From the NCBI GenBank assembly GCA_003260075.1, contig QLIY01000015.1, forward strand, positions 279,724 through 343,723: a stretch of DNA of 64,000 bases, given 5' to 3'. The DNA is from Phallusia mammillata. Lineage: Eukaryota > Chordata > Ascidiacea > Phlebobranchia > Ascidiidae. Positions within the stretch are counted from its first letter, which is position 1. Each line of letters opens with the position of its first letter. The notes beneath the pieces are model-generated. The model was not told the origin of the DNA and searched no databases. It saw nothing but the letters and a program-made list of their open reading frames with translations. Shown piece by piece: positions 1-12,880 of the stretch. The position numbers and the translations under genes are program-made.

Positions 1-2392
1 AATTTAACGATAGGATGTAACTTAGACGTCAAAACCACCCGACGTTTTTGTGAAAATGTCTTTGATGAACGTAACGTAACACTTTGTCAAACGTGCATAT
101 TGATTATTCAGCCTAAATGGTCTGTGTATTTTAAAACTTTAACACGAAAGCTCGTGACTTTATGGCAGATCTAGCATTCAGTATCCATGGTTTAATACGA
201 TTATTTTTCACTATTATTTGGTGATACCACAACCAGTATGGTGGATTTTGAGCATGGGGGTACGCACAAAATTTACAACTATATGGTGTAGATTTTAAAA
301 CAGAAAAGGGCAAGTTAGTTGAATATATTTCGGAAGGACTTCATGGCGCCCCCCCCCCCATGGTGTAGATTTTAAAACAGAAAAGGGCAAGTTAGTTGAA
401 TATATTTGAATATAAGGACTTCATGGCGTTTGAACGTCGCTAACCTCAAATCAAAGTGTGGTTTAGTTTCGCACGTGCACACTACGCGACTTCGTTTCAA
501 ATCTGCAAACCGAAACGAACTCAGTAAAAATAAGGTGATAACAGCTCGCTCATAGTAATGTCAATTCGGAAAAGCTTTTTTTTAGTTCTTTGTGCTTCTC
601 ACGCTTTGTTACGTCTCAAGGACTTTAGACTTCAATTTTCACCACGGGTGGTTTCTTTTGAAAAAAAAACAGAACGCCCGTTTTCTTCCTACTTCCTACT
701 AGACCGAAAATAATTCTTGGAAATATCGTAATTTCTTGTTTGTTTTTTAAACCTTTAGGAGGGTGTTCAATAGAAAAAAAAACGATTTTAATTAGGAAAG
801 TGCTATTCTCCAAAAAAAGATAAGTAATAGGTTGCACTATACCACGTCCTCATGGAAATTACGCTACTTTTTGGTTTGTATTTGTTAAGTATCATGCGCT
901 GCATTGTACCTTATGTCTGATTCTGTTTCTATATTCCAAACCATAAACGGTTTGCAAAAAAGTCAACATAGTCATGTAAAGCGCCATTTGCCGAGTTAAC
1001 ATCATAAATCAAACTGCGATAGTGCGGTTATCGCTACTACTTGACCATGTGTGTGTAACGTTGTCGTGTAATAACCCTGTAGCGGAACAGTTCCTTTCGT
1101 GTGTCAGGTAACTGATGCTTTTCTAGGTAATTTTAACTGAACTTTTTTAGAGCCCTTGTTTGCAGCAAGCACTACTCACTGTAAAATATCAAATTGTAAG
1201 AATAGGAAAACGTTTGCACAGCGAGTGGAAATGTTGCGTTTAAATCAATTAACCTAAATCGAAACTTCTGATGGATAAACACATAGGTGTGTGGTAGTAT
1301 AAAGAAGCAGCGGTTTTTCAATCATTGGCCGTTTGTATATCTTTTACCAAATAGCGTTGTACGCTGGCACCCCATAAGAACAAACCACCTAATACCTAAG
1401 TGTTTTTCATCAGCACGAAAGTAGCTAAAAACATTTTAGGCGCCAATAAAGGTGAGAAAGCTATGCTGCTTTCAAATTATTCCCCATGTTACACAATGGA
1501 TCGTAGTTGACAAACTGACCGGCCCACGCAATAAAAATACACAGGCCGTGGGCAAGCATATCGTTTATTAATCGTACAGCAATATAGCAAACTAACAGTG
1601 AATGTTTGGAGTAGCGATTGATTTATCGTTTCGCCGTAGACTCGACAGTCGGCAAATATTAGCCTCGTGGCCTCCCAAAATTGCCCTTAAGATTCGGCGA
1701 ATACACACCAGAAAGGGGCGTGTTGCACACTATATCGGTGCAATGAATAACGTTAACTTTGACTTATTGTGTGGAAATTTCATGTTATTAACCAGATTGG
1801 GCCGGCATTGGCTGTTGCGTGCGCTTGCGTAGGCAGCTGAATTTGATAAGCATTCTTGCTTGTTGAGAACTTACCGCAAACGTTTTAGGTGACATTTTGT
1901 TGTCAATTGTCACGTTATGTAACAAAGGTAGTTCTTTTTTGCCCGTGTTTTATTCTAGTAAAAGTCAGCAGTAAAAGGCGTAACTTAAACGTTTTTCGTG
2001 CACCTTACTGCTAACTATTTGTGTACAGGCACAATAATTGGGCACCAAAGTTTGTCTGTATGTTGTAAAGGTGTAAGTTTTGTTTTATCCTTTTTGTTCC
2101 TAACTGAACAGTGTGCCAGGCAAGAGTTTTATATCATTCCAAAAACATTAATTAAATCCAGTAAATTTTTTCAACAAAATTTCAAAAAGTGCGTTGCTTT
2201 TATCGGTGTTGTGTGAAAATCATAGCTATCACTGGTACAGAGGTAGATTTTCCGTAGCAAATCCTTTGAAATGAGCAAACTCAATACACAGGCGACGTGG
2301 TGCTAAATATGACTATACACTCTCTTCAACCAAGCCCCATTCATTGCTAATGGGCTTGACATTTAGAAAGTCAACAACAACGGCCGGCGTAC
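1..2392. other. No gene recognised; left flank of the intermediate-filament gene
   Basis: I see no coding exon here with both a convincing family match and splice sites. The rod-domain exons that should follow coil 1A of the minus-strand intermediate-filament gene could lie here or left of the window, but none could be identified. The stretch holds an unmerged assembly overlap near 283-427. Open frames such as the one at 1602-1832 resemble no known family. Confidence 0.5.
283..427. repeat. Unmerged overlap around C-run 349-359
   Basis: The arm 283-348 is repeated at 360-427 with a small insertion. Confidence 0.8.
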
Positions 2393-4661
2393 CTGTTTGA
2401 CTTTCACTTCCAAGGTCTTGTTCTGAATCACCAAAGCCCGGACTTTGTCGATGTATGACACAAAACGGTCGTTAAGACAACCCAGTTCAGCTTTTTCTTC
2501 CGCTCTCGTGCTGATAAGACCTGGGGTCATTTCTAGACCGTCATTAACTGTCACCCTTGTCACGCTTGCTTCAACCCCGCCCGATCCATAGCTGTTTGAA
2601 AAAGGAATTATGATTATCAGGAGATAATGTTTAGGTTGGGAAATTGTATATTTAAAACTCAAATTGGGTCTATGAAACGTATACAGCGGTCTAACCCCCC
2701 CCCCACGCTTGCTTCAACCCCGCCCGATCCATAGCTGTTTGAAAAAGGAATTTAGTTGGGAAATTGTATATTTAGAACTCTAATTGGGTCTATGAAACGT
2801 ATACAGCGGTCTATAATGCAAAAAGGATTCCAAATAGAAGGTAATAAAACGCGGGCATTAAGTTGGTAAATTTGTAAACACAGGTCAGCTACTAAAGTGA
2901 GGCAACTTTCGTTTTGTTGTATATTGCACACTTTACAAGCTGGTTATTTATGTACTGTTAAACTTTTTGAAATCATCAAACGAGTGGCTGAGTAAAATAA
3001 CGCTACAAGTTTGGTGTGTTATTTTTTGTCTATCAACATAACAGTTTTTCTATATTCAAAAAAGCAATAACAACACGACTTTGTGTAAAGTGATGGACGG
3101 TAACAAACATCTACAATCTTCCCTGTCAAAACCGTCGAAGTTGATCTTCGTGTTAAAGATCGTCTGCAGGTTTTATATCCTGTGTATGATTGACATCAGC
3201 CAATGTCAAAACACTTGCGTGCATTTGAAACATTTGTCTCACATATGCGTGACAACCATCCCAACAGAGGAATATATGCACTTGTTGCTTTTCCATATGC
3301 TCTCAATTACCATAAACTACACCCTATTTAATGGTTAACAACATACATTATTTTCCGTACAGCGGTAATACCAAACTTTCAATTGGGTTTCCATCTTACC
3401 ATTTAGGCCCCATACACAATTGTTTTCACATTTAGCTGGACAAGTTTGTTAAGTTGATTTGATTCATATGAACAATCCAAACAAACTTTAAAGTTTTCGT
3501 TGTTTTTTTACACCACGAAAAAAGGGTCCATAAATAGTATTTTAGTACAGTTGAAACAGTAGCATATTCTACGTGACTGGTATTGGTTTAAATTTCTCAA
3601 AGTATTTCTTTCTTCGACAACAGGCTATTACGTTTAAGAGAAAATGCTTGAATGTCTTTACTATTTTCGCGCCCCAACCGTGGTGGGTTAAGGTTATATA
3701 ACCGCGACATTTAGGGTATTAAAACCCACGCAATGTCTAGTAGACGGGGGCTGTCATGTGGTGACGAGTATTTCTTATTTGACGGGAACCCTGGAGATTT
3801 AGGGTGGGGTAACAACGCCTGAACTTAAGTCCCATACCATCAGTATTTGACAACAACGGGCTTTTTGACATTTCAAATTGTCTCCCGCCGTCAAATGGTG
3901 ATTCATACAGCTGTTAAACAGCGGGTTGCGTTACCGAGTGATAAAGGGGGTCCTCTATTGATGTGCAGTGACCTTTTCCTTATGAAAAGAGCTAAATAAT
4001 TTGCTTGAAGTGTCATTGTGTTTGTGACAGTGATTGGCTTGTGCAGTAATCAAATCTCGATTGATGGGAAAACACTGTTTTGCTGTTGGTGTCTTTTCTG
4101 CTGACGCGGCGGTCTCTGGTCCTTGTGGTCACGAAATGTCATGCGGGTAACTTAAACTGCTGAAGTTTTGCATTTCTGTTTACCAGTAGGTTCAAACTGG
4201 GTTGACTTGGGCGACGTTGAAAAGTCTTTTTATACAAGTACAGCGAAAATCGTGGTTGTTCTAAATGTAGATATTTAAATGTAGATGTGTTACTAGTACT
4301 TGTACATTGTCCCCACTAAAAAATAAGACCAATTTTAAGTAGCTATTTGCATCCACTAGTATTGTTTGCTGTTATCAAACAGTTTATGATTCCGTTTCAA
4401 CGTCGTACGTAGCTGATGTAAGCATTTATTTAACAGATTTTTTTACAGTTGGCAAAAACGCGCTCGTGTTTCAGTAAAAAATTTAGTCAATGCATTTTTC
4501 AATGTCTTTTAAAAAGAAATGAAATATTCGCCAGAGGCCAGTTATCCGAATAAATTCAAACTACTTTCAAATGTTTTTCCTTGTAGTATTGCCCATTGCA
4601 GGCATGGGTTATATTGGTTGTTGCTACTCCAACTCTAAGGTGTTTCTTGCATTCCGTTACG

Positions 4662-4733
<72 letters not shown>

Positions 4734-7239
4734 ACTAACCCGCAAAATCTGGTAATTGCGACCCTGCTCCTTATTAGAGCAAATTTTAGAGCTGGCAAAA
4801 TATGTTGGACTTTTCTTTAGACTGCATATACGGCGTGGGCATGTGAAAGTCTATTGCCCTTAATTTTTTTGCGTTTCTGTGGTTCTTTCTTTTCACTTTT
4901 CTATCATATTTAATACACCTTTTATGTAAAAATAATAGATATGAAGCAGTTAAAGGAGCAATGCTCGCTTGATAACGGGCGAATAACTCATCTAGAAAGT
5001 TAAAATTTTTGTCCGAACTTGAAGATACCAGCCAGATCGTTAGAAACCGGCATTAAACTTTCCAATTACTCGATGGATTTCATTTACAGTGCGTTTACAT
5101 TTACTTTTCCAGTTTTCCAGGGTGTCTTGTTTATTCACGTGTGCTTTGTGTTGTAGTTAAACAGGAGGGACGCTAATCGTAGCGATTCTGTTTGTTTTCT
5201 GGGAGTTGCCGCCTATGGATGTCGCGACTAAATCAAAACTAGTTAAATATTGAACACAACTTCGGCATTGAGCTAAAAACGAATCCTGCAAATGTCACCA
5301 GGTGTATGCTAAATGACCTTCAGAGTTTCATTTGTGTTTTCTAGTCTTATGATACCGCGGTATTCGTTTGACAAGCTTACACAACAATGGCATTTGAAAG
5401 CAATTGATGGCAAATAGTTAAGTCAATTTTATAAACTTTTAAAGCGTTGGTCACGTAGAAATTCATGCAAAACACAACGTACTGGGTGGTTTTACGTTTT
5501 TTGTCTTTAAATGAAAATATTACGTCCTACTCATATTTACAAATTGGGTATTGTCTAAAGAGATTTGGTTTGAATAAGATTCTGATGATGCCTATTACTT
5601 AGGTGAAATATATATATATCTAAAAATAAAAAACGGTGGATGACTTCAGACTTTTTAAAGTTTTCAGTCTGTTGTTTGAAGAAGTGCTTTTAACAATACT
5701 TACGCAAAAATAGATTGAAGAATACAGACCCCCCCCCCTAAAAATAAAAAACGGTGGATGACTTCAGACTTTTTAAAGTTTTCAGTATGTTGTTTGAAGA
5801 AGTGCTTTTAACAATACTTTCGCAAAAATAGATTGAAGAACACAGATTTATTTTGGTCACTAACGCGCAGGAACTACAAACAGGACAAGCGGTTGTTTTC
5901 TGCTAAAGTTTTGAAACAGGATAAAGTTTCGCTTTTGTTTTGCTCAGGATATCTGTATGGAAGTCTAAGATTTCCTTGCAAGTGGACTTAGTGACCGGTG
6001 TTTGATTGTGACTGAGGAAATATAAACTGTGTACTTCCTGTTTGGGTCTTATTAGGACTGTTTTCCTCTTTTTAAAATTTAAGTTCCCGAAACGTTAGAA
6101 ACTTAGTATTATAAACCGCACACATTATACATAGACTGTTTTTCTACAAGGTTTTAGTGGTTCATTATCACTGTATTAATTTTCGAAAATTATTGACCTT
6201 CTTGCGATTTGAAAAGTCTTTTACTTTTATCTGGTGCTAGTCTGTCAGTTAATTTTGCTTTGGCGTTAAATCTATGGCAGACAGACTGCGTGATTGGTCT
6301 GCAAATAGCACGTGATTACACAGGGACCAATCACGACAGACTTCACCAGAAAAGCTAAGCAGCCTTGCAGCTATACTGCGCCACACACCACGCTCAACAA
6401 CACGTATTGATTCGTTCAAAAAAAATCGTTGGAAAACGAATTTTATCTCCAGTCGTGAAGCTCATTCGTAAGGTCATGGCTAAATTGCATTTTGTTTGGT
6501 ATATCTCGTGAAACCGGATTCTCACCTTCTGTATGCGTTCCTGTATGTTGCAGATCCTCCACTATGTGGGGAATACCCCATACTGCGAGAGCGGTTTCCA
6601 AAACGAAGCTGGTAGCTTGATGCGACTGGGGATGACTTCGACATGCTTCGGTATTCTAAATCAGATTTTGTCATTTAAAAAGAGAAATCCAACTCAAACT
6701 TATTAAGGCATTAAGATCGTTTACATTTTGCTTGCTTATCACTTAACAAGCAAATCCTTCTTTTCCAATTAGGGTTTAAACCTAGTGTGACCGAAAGAAT
6801 GTAATTTGACTTTCTAATGGTACGGAAAAGTACCGGAGGCTTGCGAGTGAATACAAATACAACTAATTTGCTTTGAAAATTTGACCAGGACTACACCTAA
6901 CACATGCCCATTTGGCAATCCACTATGAAAATGTAAAAGCATTTTCTATGCCATAAAAACATTTATACAATTGTTGGTAAGCATTTAGTTTATGCCTAGA
7001 CTTGTTGGTTATAGTCTATCGCAGTACACGGCTCATAATAGTCGTTGTGTTACTAAGTGCAATAACGCTCTGAAGTCGCTACTATACCAGTTTATTTATC
7101 GTTATCATTTCAAGGCAAATTTACGTTTTATTCATTCAAACCACAATCTTACCTGTGCTGGATGCGGTGCCACTGCGCGTTGCCGAACTGCTACTGCTGC
7201 TGCTTGTCGTCACCGTCTTCTGAACGGTACGAGACGAAG
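2393..7239 (-). CDS. Intermediate filament protein, partial (head domain plus coil 1A)
   Basis: Cytoplasmic intermediate filament subunit, a structural protein that polymerises through a coiled-coil rod. Three consecutive minus-strand exons are visible: 7153-7239, 6526-6625 and 2393-2591. Phases match exactly: the first ends with one base (G) completed by TC, the second ends AG completed by C. The first two encode a Ser/Thr/Arg/Tyr/Gly-rich head containing a serine run (SSSSSSS). The third ends the head and enters coil 1A, with the signature EKAELGCLNDRFVSYIDKVR followed by QNKTLEVKVKQ, matching the conserved LNDR-YIDKVR helix-initiation motif. The first listed exon begins after a strong pyrimidine-rich acceptor, so the start-codon exon lies further upstream on the minus strand and was not found. 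The rest of the rod and the tail are also missing. Partial second copies of two exons (2705-2740 and 7363-7399) come from assembly overlaps. Family confidence is high; the subtype cannot be assigned. Confidence 0.85.
2561..2813. repeat. Unmerged overlap around C-run 2695-2704
   Basis: The arm 2561-2694 recurs at 2704-2813 with a deletion of roughly 20 bp. The second copy repeats the 5' end and acceptor of the intermediate-filament coil 1A exon. Confidence 0.85.
4662..4733. repeat. 72-C run, probable gap placeholder
   Basis: The flanks are unrelated (cattccgttacg and actaacccgc), so no overlap is present. It lies in the intermediate-filament intron. Confidence 0.75.
5620..5846. repeat. Unmerged overlap around C-run 5729-5738
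   Basis: The arm 5620-5728 recurs at 5738-5846, almost identical. Confidence 0.85.
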
Positions 7240-7501
7240 CTATTGGGACACAAGACGAGGGGTGAGAAAAAGGCAAAACAGCTTGGGTTCATACGACATA
7301 GAGCACGTTCTCAAACTTAATATAATAGGAAAAGCTAAAATTTAGCAGATACCCCCCCCCCCACCGTCTTCTGAACGGTACGAGACGAAGCTATTGGGAC
7401 ACAAGACGATGGGTGAGAAAAAGGCAAAACAGCTTGGGTTCATATGACATAGAGCAGGTTCTCAAACTCAATATAATAGGAAAAGCTAAAATTTAGCAGA
7501 T
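7211..7501. repeat. Unmerged overlap around C-run 7352-7362
   Basis: The arm 7211-7350 recurs at 7362-7501 with a few substitutions. It includes the 5' part and acceptor of an intermediate-filament head exon. Confidence 0.85.
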
Positions 7502-8870
7502 AAACATCAATCCTTATTGCTCATAAAAGTTGTTACCATATCATTGACTTATACTTCAACCACCATGAAACTGAATAGATGATGGACGGTACTATCAGAC
7601 TCAACCACGCGTATAGGCATAACCAGGCATAAAATGGCATTTACCAAAAACTTAAAACATAATCGTATTGTAAAAGCAATATGCTGTTACAATAATAAGA
7701 CAGCAACTGGATTGCTGTATTCTAATTGTTTCAGGTCAATGTCTTGTCACCAGCAGCACCGATGGGGTCTTATAGGTAGAAACAGTGTACATTGTGTGCA
7801 GCAAATCGTATAGGTTTTGCACCATGTAGATATAGGCGTATTCGGACCGTTGTCGTATGTGCGGTCTGCAATAGACTACACAACGCTACAGTTAAATGAA
7901 AACTGCTGAAGCGAAGCTTTGGTGACAGCAGTGAAGTAATTGTCGATTCGCAGACCTAGTTGAATTTATCTGCTATTGTTAAGAACGATAGCGCACAACT
8001 CCACTGGGTAGAGCCATGTTTGTATGTAGTAATTGAATAGCGCTTCTTTTAACTTGATTTCTTTGGGACGGTTTTTAACAGGCTTATGATATAGTTGAAG
8101 ACATTTTTTTCAAAAATTAGTAAAAAGCGCCTTTGGAACATACTTTGTATTCTCGTTGTTACTGTTGAACGTTGTCGCTGTACTGTGATTTTCAGAGTCG
8201 TGTGTTTGAAGGATGATTAGGGAAACAATGTTAGTTAACCAACGCACCTTGTATAGTCAATATTGTGCATGTAAACCGACACGTAAGGCGGGTTCTGCAA
8301 ACTGCTTACTTCACAAAACTGTGATAAAAACCTTTCAAATTGCTAAGTAACAACTTGGAACTTAATTCAAGCCATATTTATGCAGTTAATGCAAATCAAG
8401 CGATCCCTACGCGCTATGTCGAAGTTGGTTTATAATCTGGACAGAGCTTTTTAATCAACTGTCTTTGAAAGGTCTAAATGCACAAACATGTCATAAAAAT
8501 CCAAAGCCATGTTATTATGATTGCCACGATGTCGATTTACGAATTAATCAATCCTTAAGCAGTTCCTAACCTCAACGCATTGTTCGTATATTACACCGTA
8601 AGTACTTAATACGCTTCACGAATCAACAAAACATATCACAATGCCAGTGAACATGTTTAACGAAGGCACAATGTAGAGATTTGATCAGCTTGCAGAGTTG
8701 CTTTCTTAACAGTTGTGTGTCGCGCTAAAATTTTGGGCAGGTTTTTCGACCGGCATAGCAAACGAAGGTCCTAAATGTTACGATGCGCGCTTGACTCATA
8801 GCAAACAAAACATTGATGCAGTTTTTAAACACCTGATGTACATTGTAACACTATATACAGATCTGAAGTT

Positions 8871-9067
8871 TAATGATGAAAGTAACGGCTGAAATAGACG
8901 TTAAAAGCGACATGCTTTTTGCTCAAACGTTGCAGCAAATGCGCATGTGATATGAAGGGCCACATCGGTTCATATCCAGAATCACGTAAAAGATTGACAA
9001 AAACACACGTTTGAACAAGTAAGCATGTCGCTTTTTACGTCTCTTGTGTCGTTATTTATATCATTAA
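8871..9067. mobile_element. Fold-back MITE, family B, complete copy
   Basis: Imperfect terminal inverted repeats of about 60 bp run inward from TAATGATGAAAG at the left and TATATCATTA at the right. Both arms contain the block AAAAAGCGACATGCTT. The internal part is short and has no open frame, so this is a non-autonomous element. Related half-copies occur near 25513, 44570 and 59797, and a shorter two-armed copy at 18025-18172. Confidence 0.75.
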
Positions 9068-10389
9068 CCCTGACATACACAGTGTACATGCGTATGTTAA
9101 ACGTAAACAGATGTTTACGACTTAAAAAAGTTAATGACTTGCAATACGTTTACAAAGCTGCACGTCTCTAAAAACTTAAGAAACAGCAAAATTGCACCTT
9201 CTAGTTGTTGTTCCATTCTGTGTCTTGCAAAACGATTCGGATTTTTCGGCGTTGAAGTTAGCACTGGGAAAGACGTGAATCCAACAGGCATACACAACCA
9301 CCTAACAGTGAGAACATACAGCGAGCAGATTGCTTGAGGTTTAGGCGGGGTCTTTATGTGCGCTCAAAGTTAATGTATAACAGTGTGAAGAGAAAAAGCA
9401 GATCTTTTGTGAATCCACAGAGCGAGAGGCGGGCAAACAGTATTGTGCGAACGCCGTATACGGTCTTGTGGTTCATTGGAGGCGTTGTGTGTTTTGTTGG
9501 AAAACGTGATCATGGTCAACTTGGTCGCTATTTGGAAAGCCTAACTGGCATAGAAATGGTAGAAAAACGGACTGGATTTGCTATAACGCCCTCTTGCGGA
9601 TCTGGCGCACTCTCATTTATAAACAGTATGAGTGAGTCGTTTTTATTGGCCAGCACAAATGCTCTGCTAACGCCGACGCAACTGGCCTATACAAATCTCT
9701 TGCCAACCTCCTATTCTAAGACAAAGAACACAATGTATATTTGAAGTGATTGAATTAAGTTGTGGGTAAACACATTCATGCTTGTTTTGCAAATACACCT
9801 TGAAATTTATAGACAGAAGCCACATGTTTGTTCTAATTTACTACACATGTATAATTCTTCATCATGATATTTTAGGTGTGCAAATACCTTTTAAAGTATC
9901 TTTGTTCCACATACACCACTGCGATGTGGTATTACCTGGTTTTGCTGTTCTTCTTATCCGAGAAAACGTTGAAAGTTATAAAAAGGTGTAGGAATTCTCC
10001 CAGATCTGAAAATGATTTCGGTCACCAGTTACCAAACGCCTAATCAAAAAATCACCTTAACATCATAAAAAATAATCATTTATTCAACACTGGGGATACT
10101 AAATCCACGACACGAACTACAAATTATACGAAACTAACTCAATATATGCTCTCGTAAATGCAACTTCTACATATTATTGCAAGAATCTATACAAGCCCGA
10201 ACTTTACTTATGTAGCTTATCTGCTGTAAATGCCTAAATATCCTGCTAGCAAGCTTATTTGACAGTGGATGGCAGGTACTTGAAGACCTAAAGTAGCATT
10301 GAAAATCCCTTCAAGAGCATCTTAAGTGACCCTTTGACAAGATTCTTTCCCAATATCGTTCATTTCAACTTGCGTTATAACGACTAGGT

Positions 10390-10630
10390 CAGTGGTTCCC
10401 AATCTGCATTGACGAATTTCTCCATTACAACAATTCAAAACGTTTTCTTTCCTTCCTAATAGACTACAAAGTAGATGCTAAACCATCCAAAAATCAATAA
10501 ACTTGGTCTTTTATCAACTTCACAGGCCATATTCCCAAAGCTTAAGTGTCTATTTACTAACCACATGTAATAAATTAAAGTAAATTCCTCCCCTAAAGTT
10601 TTAAAATTCGTCCCTGGTTGGAACCACTTG
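10390..10630. mobile_element. Non-autonomous hAT-type element (subfamily A)
   Basis: The ends read CAGTGGTTCCCAATC at the left and GGTTGGAACCACTTG at the right, approximate inverted repeats of the hAT type. The interior is the reverse complement of the unit at 23206-23441 (shared blocks around the cttcacagg and gctaaacca sequences). The flanking 8-mers (gactaggt and gtccaacc) do not match, so the insertion is old or one end is damaged. Confidence 0.65.
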
Positions 10631-10688
10631 TCCAACCTTTTCCCGCTGTTTACGCCTTTTTTTAGATTTCAGCAACGAAAAGTAAAAT

Positions 10689-10985
10689 TGTTCTTTAACA
10701 CACTAATCCTACATGCAAGAAATATTGCAATCTTATCATATCAAAGCAATGCTCTTGTAGGTTAATATAAACAAAAAACTTTGGTCTGAGGTCTGCAACT
10801 TATGCTAAGCAAAAATAGTACGTGTGCTATGCTTCACCCCCCCCCCTTGTTCTTTAACACACTAATCCTACATGCAAGAAATATTGCAATCTTACCATAT
10901 CAAAGCAATGCTCTTGTAGGTTAATATATACAAAAAACTTTGGTCTGAGGTCTGCAACTTATGCTTAACTTATGCAACTTGTGTA
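10689..10985. repeat. Unmerged overlap around C-run 10837-10846
   Basis: The arm starting ttgttctttaacacac at 10689 recurs from 10847, with small differences near the 3' end. Confidence 0.85.
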
Positions 10986-11214
10986 GCAAAAGCTAGTCAC
11001 TCCACAATAGCCCCACCCGCGATGTATTTCTTTGTGGTTTCTAATACATAAAGGTGAAATGTTGCCATCTTAAATAGCACCAATAGAACAGCGCTGGCAG
11101 AAGTATTGTGTTACGATAAAATATGTCTTTCAATGAAGTTTATGAACAAACATAAACCTACTGAGTTTCTTAGGTACACGGACTTGAATAGTATCAAAAA
11201 CGTAGCTGTTTTCA

Positions 11215-11439
11215 TCAAAAACATAACTGCCAGAGAACTTATTGTGTGTATTGAATATCAAGCAGCCGTTTCGACAATCGCTGTTGTCATCATCAGTGCA
11301 GGTTGTGTTCTTCTGTGCTTATGTGAACCCTGTTCTAGCTCGATTGATAACCTGCACTAATGATGACAACAACGATTGTTGAAACGTCTGCATGATGTAT
11401 TCTATATGTACACAAGTTCTTTGGCAGTTATGTTTTTGA
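11215..11439. mobile_element. Fold-back MITE, family C, complete copy
   Basis: Long inverted repeats start TCAAAAACATAACTGCCAGA and end with the complement TTGGCAGTTATGTTTTTGA. The inner arms contain GTTTCGACAATCGCTGTTG against CAACGATTGTTGAAACG. The loop is short and non-coding. A shorter relative with the same ends is at 45731-45870. Confidence 0.8.
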
Positions 11440-11521
11440 AAAAAATACTGAATTTGTTAGCTGTACCAATTTCAGCATTGTGCCTTCGTTGATCATGTTT
11501 TTTTTAGGATGGATAGTTAAA

Positions 11522-11745
11522 TTAATGTATGCGATTATTGGATTAAACAAATACAACATGTTCACAAACGTTATTTTAACGCACATATCTGTCGATGTGT
11601 CACAACTAAATGACAAAAAAGCTCGTATTTATTCCCCCCCCCCTTAATGTATGCGATTATTGGATTAAACAAATACAACATGTTCACAAACTTTATTTTA
11701 ACGCACATATCTGTCGATGTGTCACAACTAAATGATAAAAAAACT
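11522..11745. repeat. Unmerged overlap around C-run 11634-11643
   Basis: The arm 11522-11633 recurs at 11644-11745, almost identical. Confidence 0.85.
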
Positions 11746-12880
11746 TGATGCACCGCCTCGCAGTGGGCCGATCGGGTTCCACTGAATACAACAATACTTT
11801 TGCGATAAACCAGTAACTTCCGTCGACAGACAGCGCTATACAAGTTTGCCATTACCAGTTTTGCGAGCCATCGTGTTCATGACAGCTTGGTGGATTTTTG
11901 TAATCATTTACCAGATGTTCGTATCTAATCACCCTACGTCTACGCCATGCATTTGTGTTGGAGGCTTTGCAGTTTAAATAAATTGACTCCTGTTTAAAAT
12001 CGATCGTTTAGACCAGGGCCTCGAAACCTTTACGGTACCGCCTTCAGGCGTATATATGACTTTTTATTTTGAACCCAAAAAGGTGTAAAAGTGGCCAGTG
12101 ACTACAAAGAGTGAGAAGTTTTGAACTAGTTTTTCGACAGAAACCATCAAAATAAAATAGGCCAGCATGCAAAGTCTTAGAGTTTAAAGTCAGGTCTAGT
12201 ATTTTGGAGAAAGAGAAAACTCAACGTACAGTCTATTAAGACATGTTAGACTTAAGAACACTCAAACTTACAAGCAGTAAGCTACCATACCACACGGCAT
12301 AACGCAACGGTCTCAAAAGCTAGAAGTTGCGTAACTTTTCTGTGTACAACACACGTGAATTTTTCTTGATGTGCAAACACAGACAGTCAGCAACCATGGA
12401 ACATTTTCACGCCCCAATGACTGCACGAAACAGCTTTGGTCCAATGGAGTTTGTTAAGGTCTGTTGGAGCGGCTATGTTGTTTATTAAGGACTTTATGCC
12501 TAATTATATCTAAAGCGTAGCCTATTCTATTGAAAACGTCTATGAATCATTGTCGAGATGAGATTGGTATTTAGGTTTATGGGCGCGTTTGTACCGGACA
12601 AGATTTTACCCTTAGCGTACCGAGAGAGGCGTTTCACGGGCCGCTTGGCATGTTTCGTTGTTAGTCATGTTTCCGCCGTCAGTTTCTGCGAAAGAAGCGC
12701 CGAGCGTTGGTGCGTCTCATCATTGCAAGCCTGGCAATTGGTCTACATAAACGTTACAGGTACAGAGCAACAAGAGCCGTCAGTCTGATCTCTGTGCCAG
12801 CGTTTCATTGTGCACTGATATATATGTCATGCGGATGATCTGAACCGTTCTGTCTATTCAGTGCTAGCAGAACTAGGAGA

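Larger units (their letters stand above)
7240..12880. other. Gene-poor stretch with fold-back and hAT repeats
   Basis: No coding exon with family similarity was found in this 5.6 kb interval. It contains fold-back elements (8871-9067 and 11215-11439), a hAT-type element (10390-10630) and unmerged overlaps around 7211-7501, 10689-10985 and 11522-11745. The missing first exon of the intermediate-filament gene and the promoter of the ZP gene should lie here. I could not place either with confidence. Confidence 0.5.

Noticed and set aside
4556-4820. Open frames encoding polyproline/polyglycine tracts here and at 14097-14381, 24889-25134, 30819-31007, 31809-32092 and 34606-35372
   Set aside because: They exist only because long C/G runs contain no stop codons; the runs look like gap placeholders.
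9334-9744. 136-codon plus-strand open frame
   Set aside because: No start ATG at its 5' end, no recognisable domain, atypical composition, and no splice or family support.
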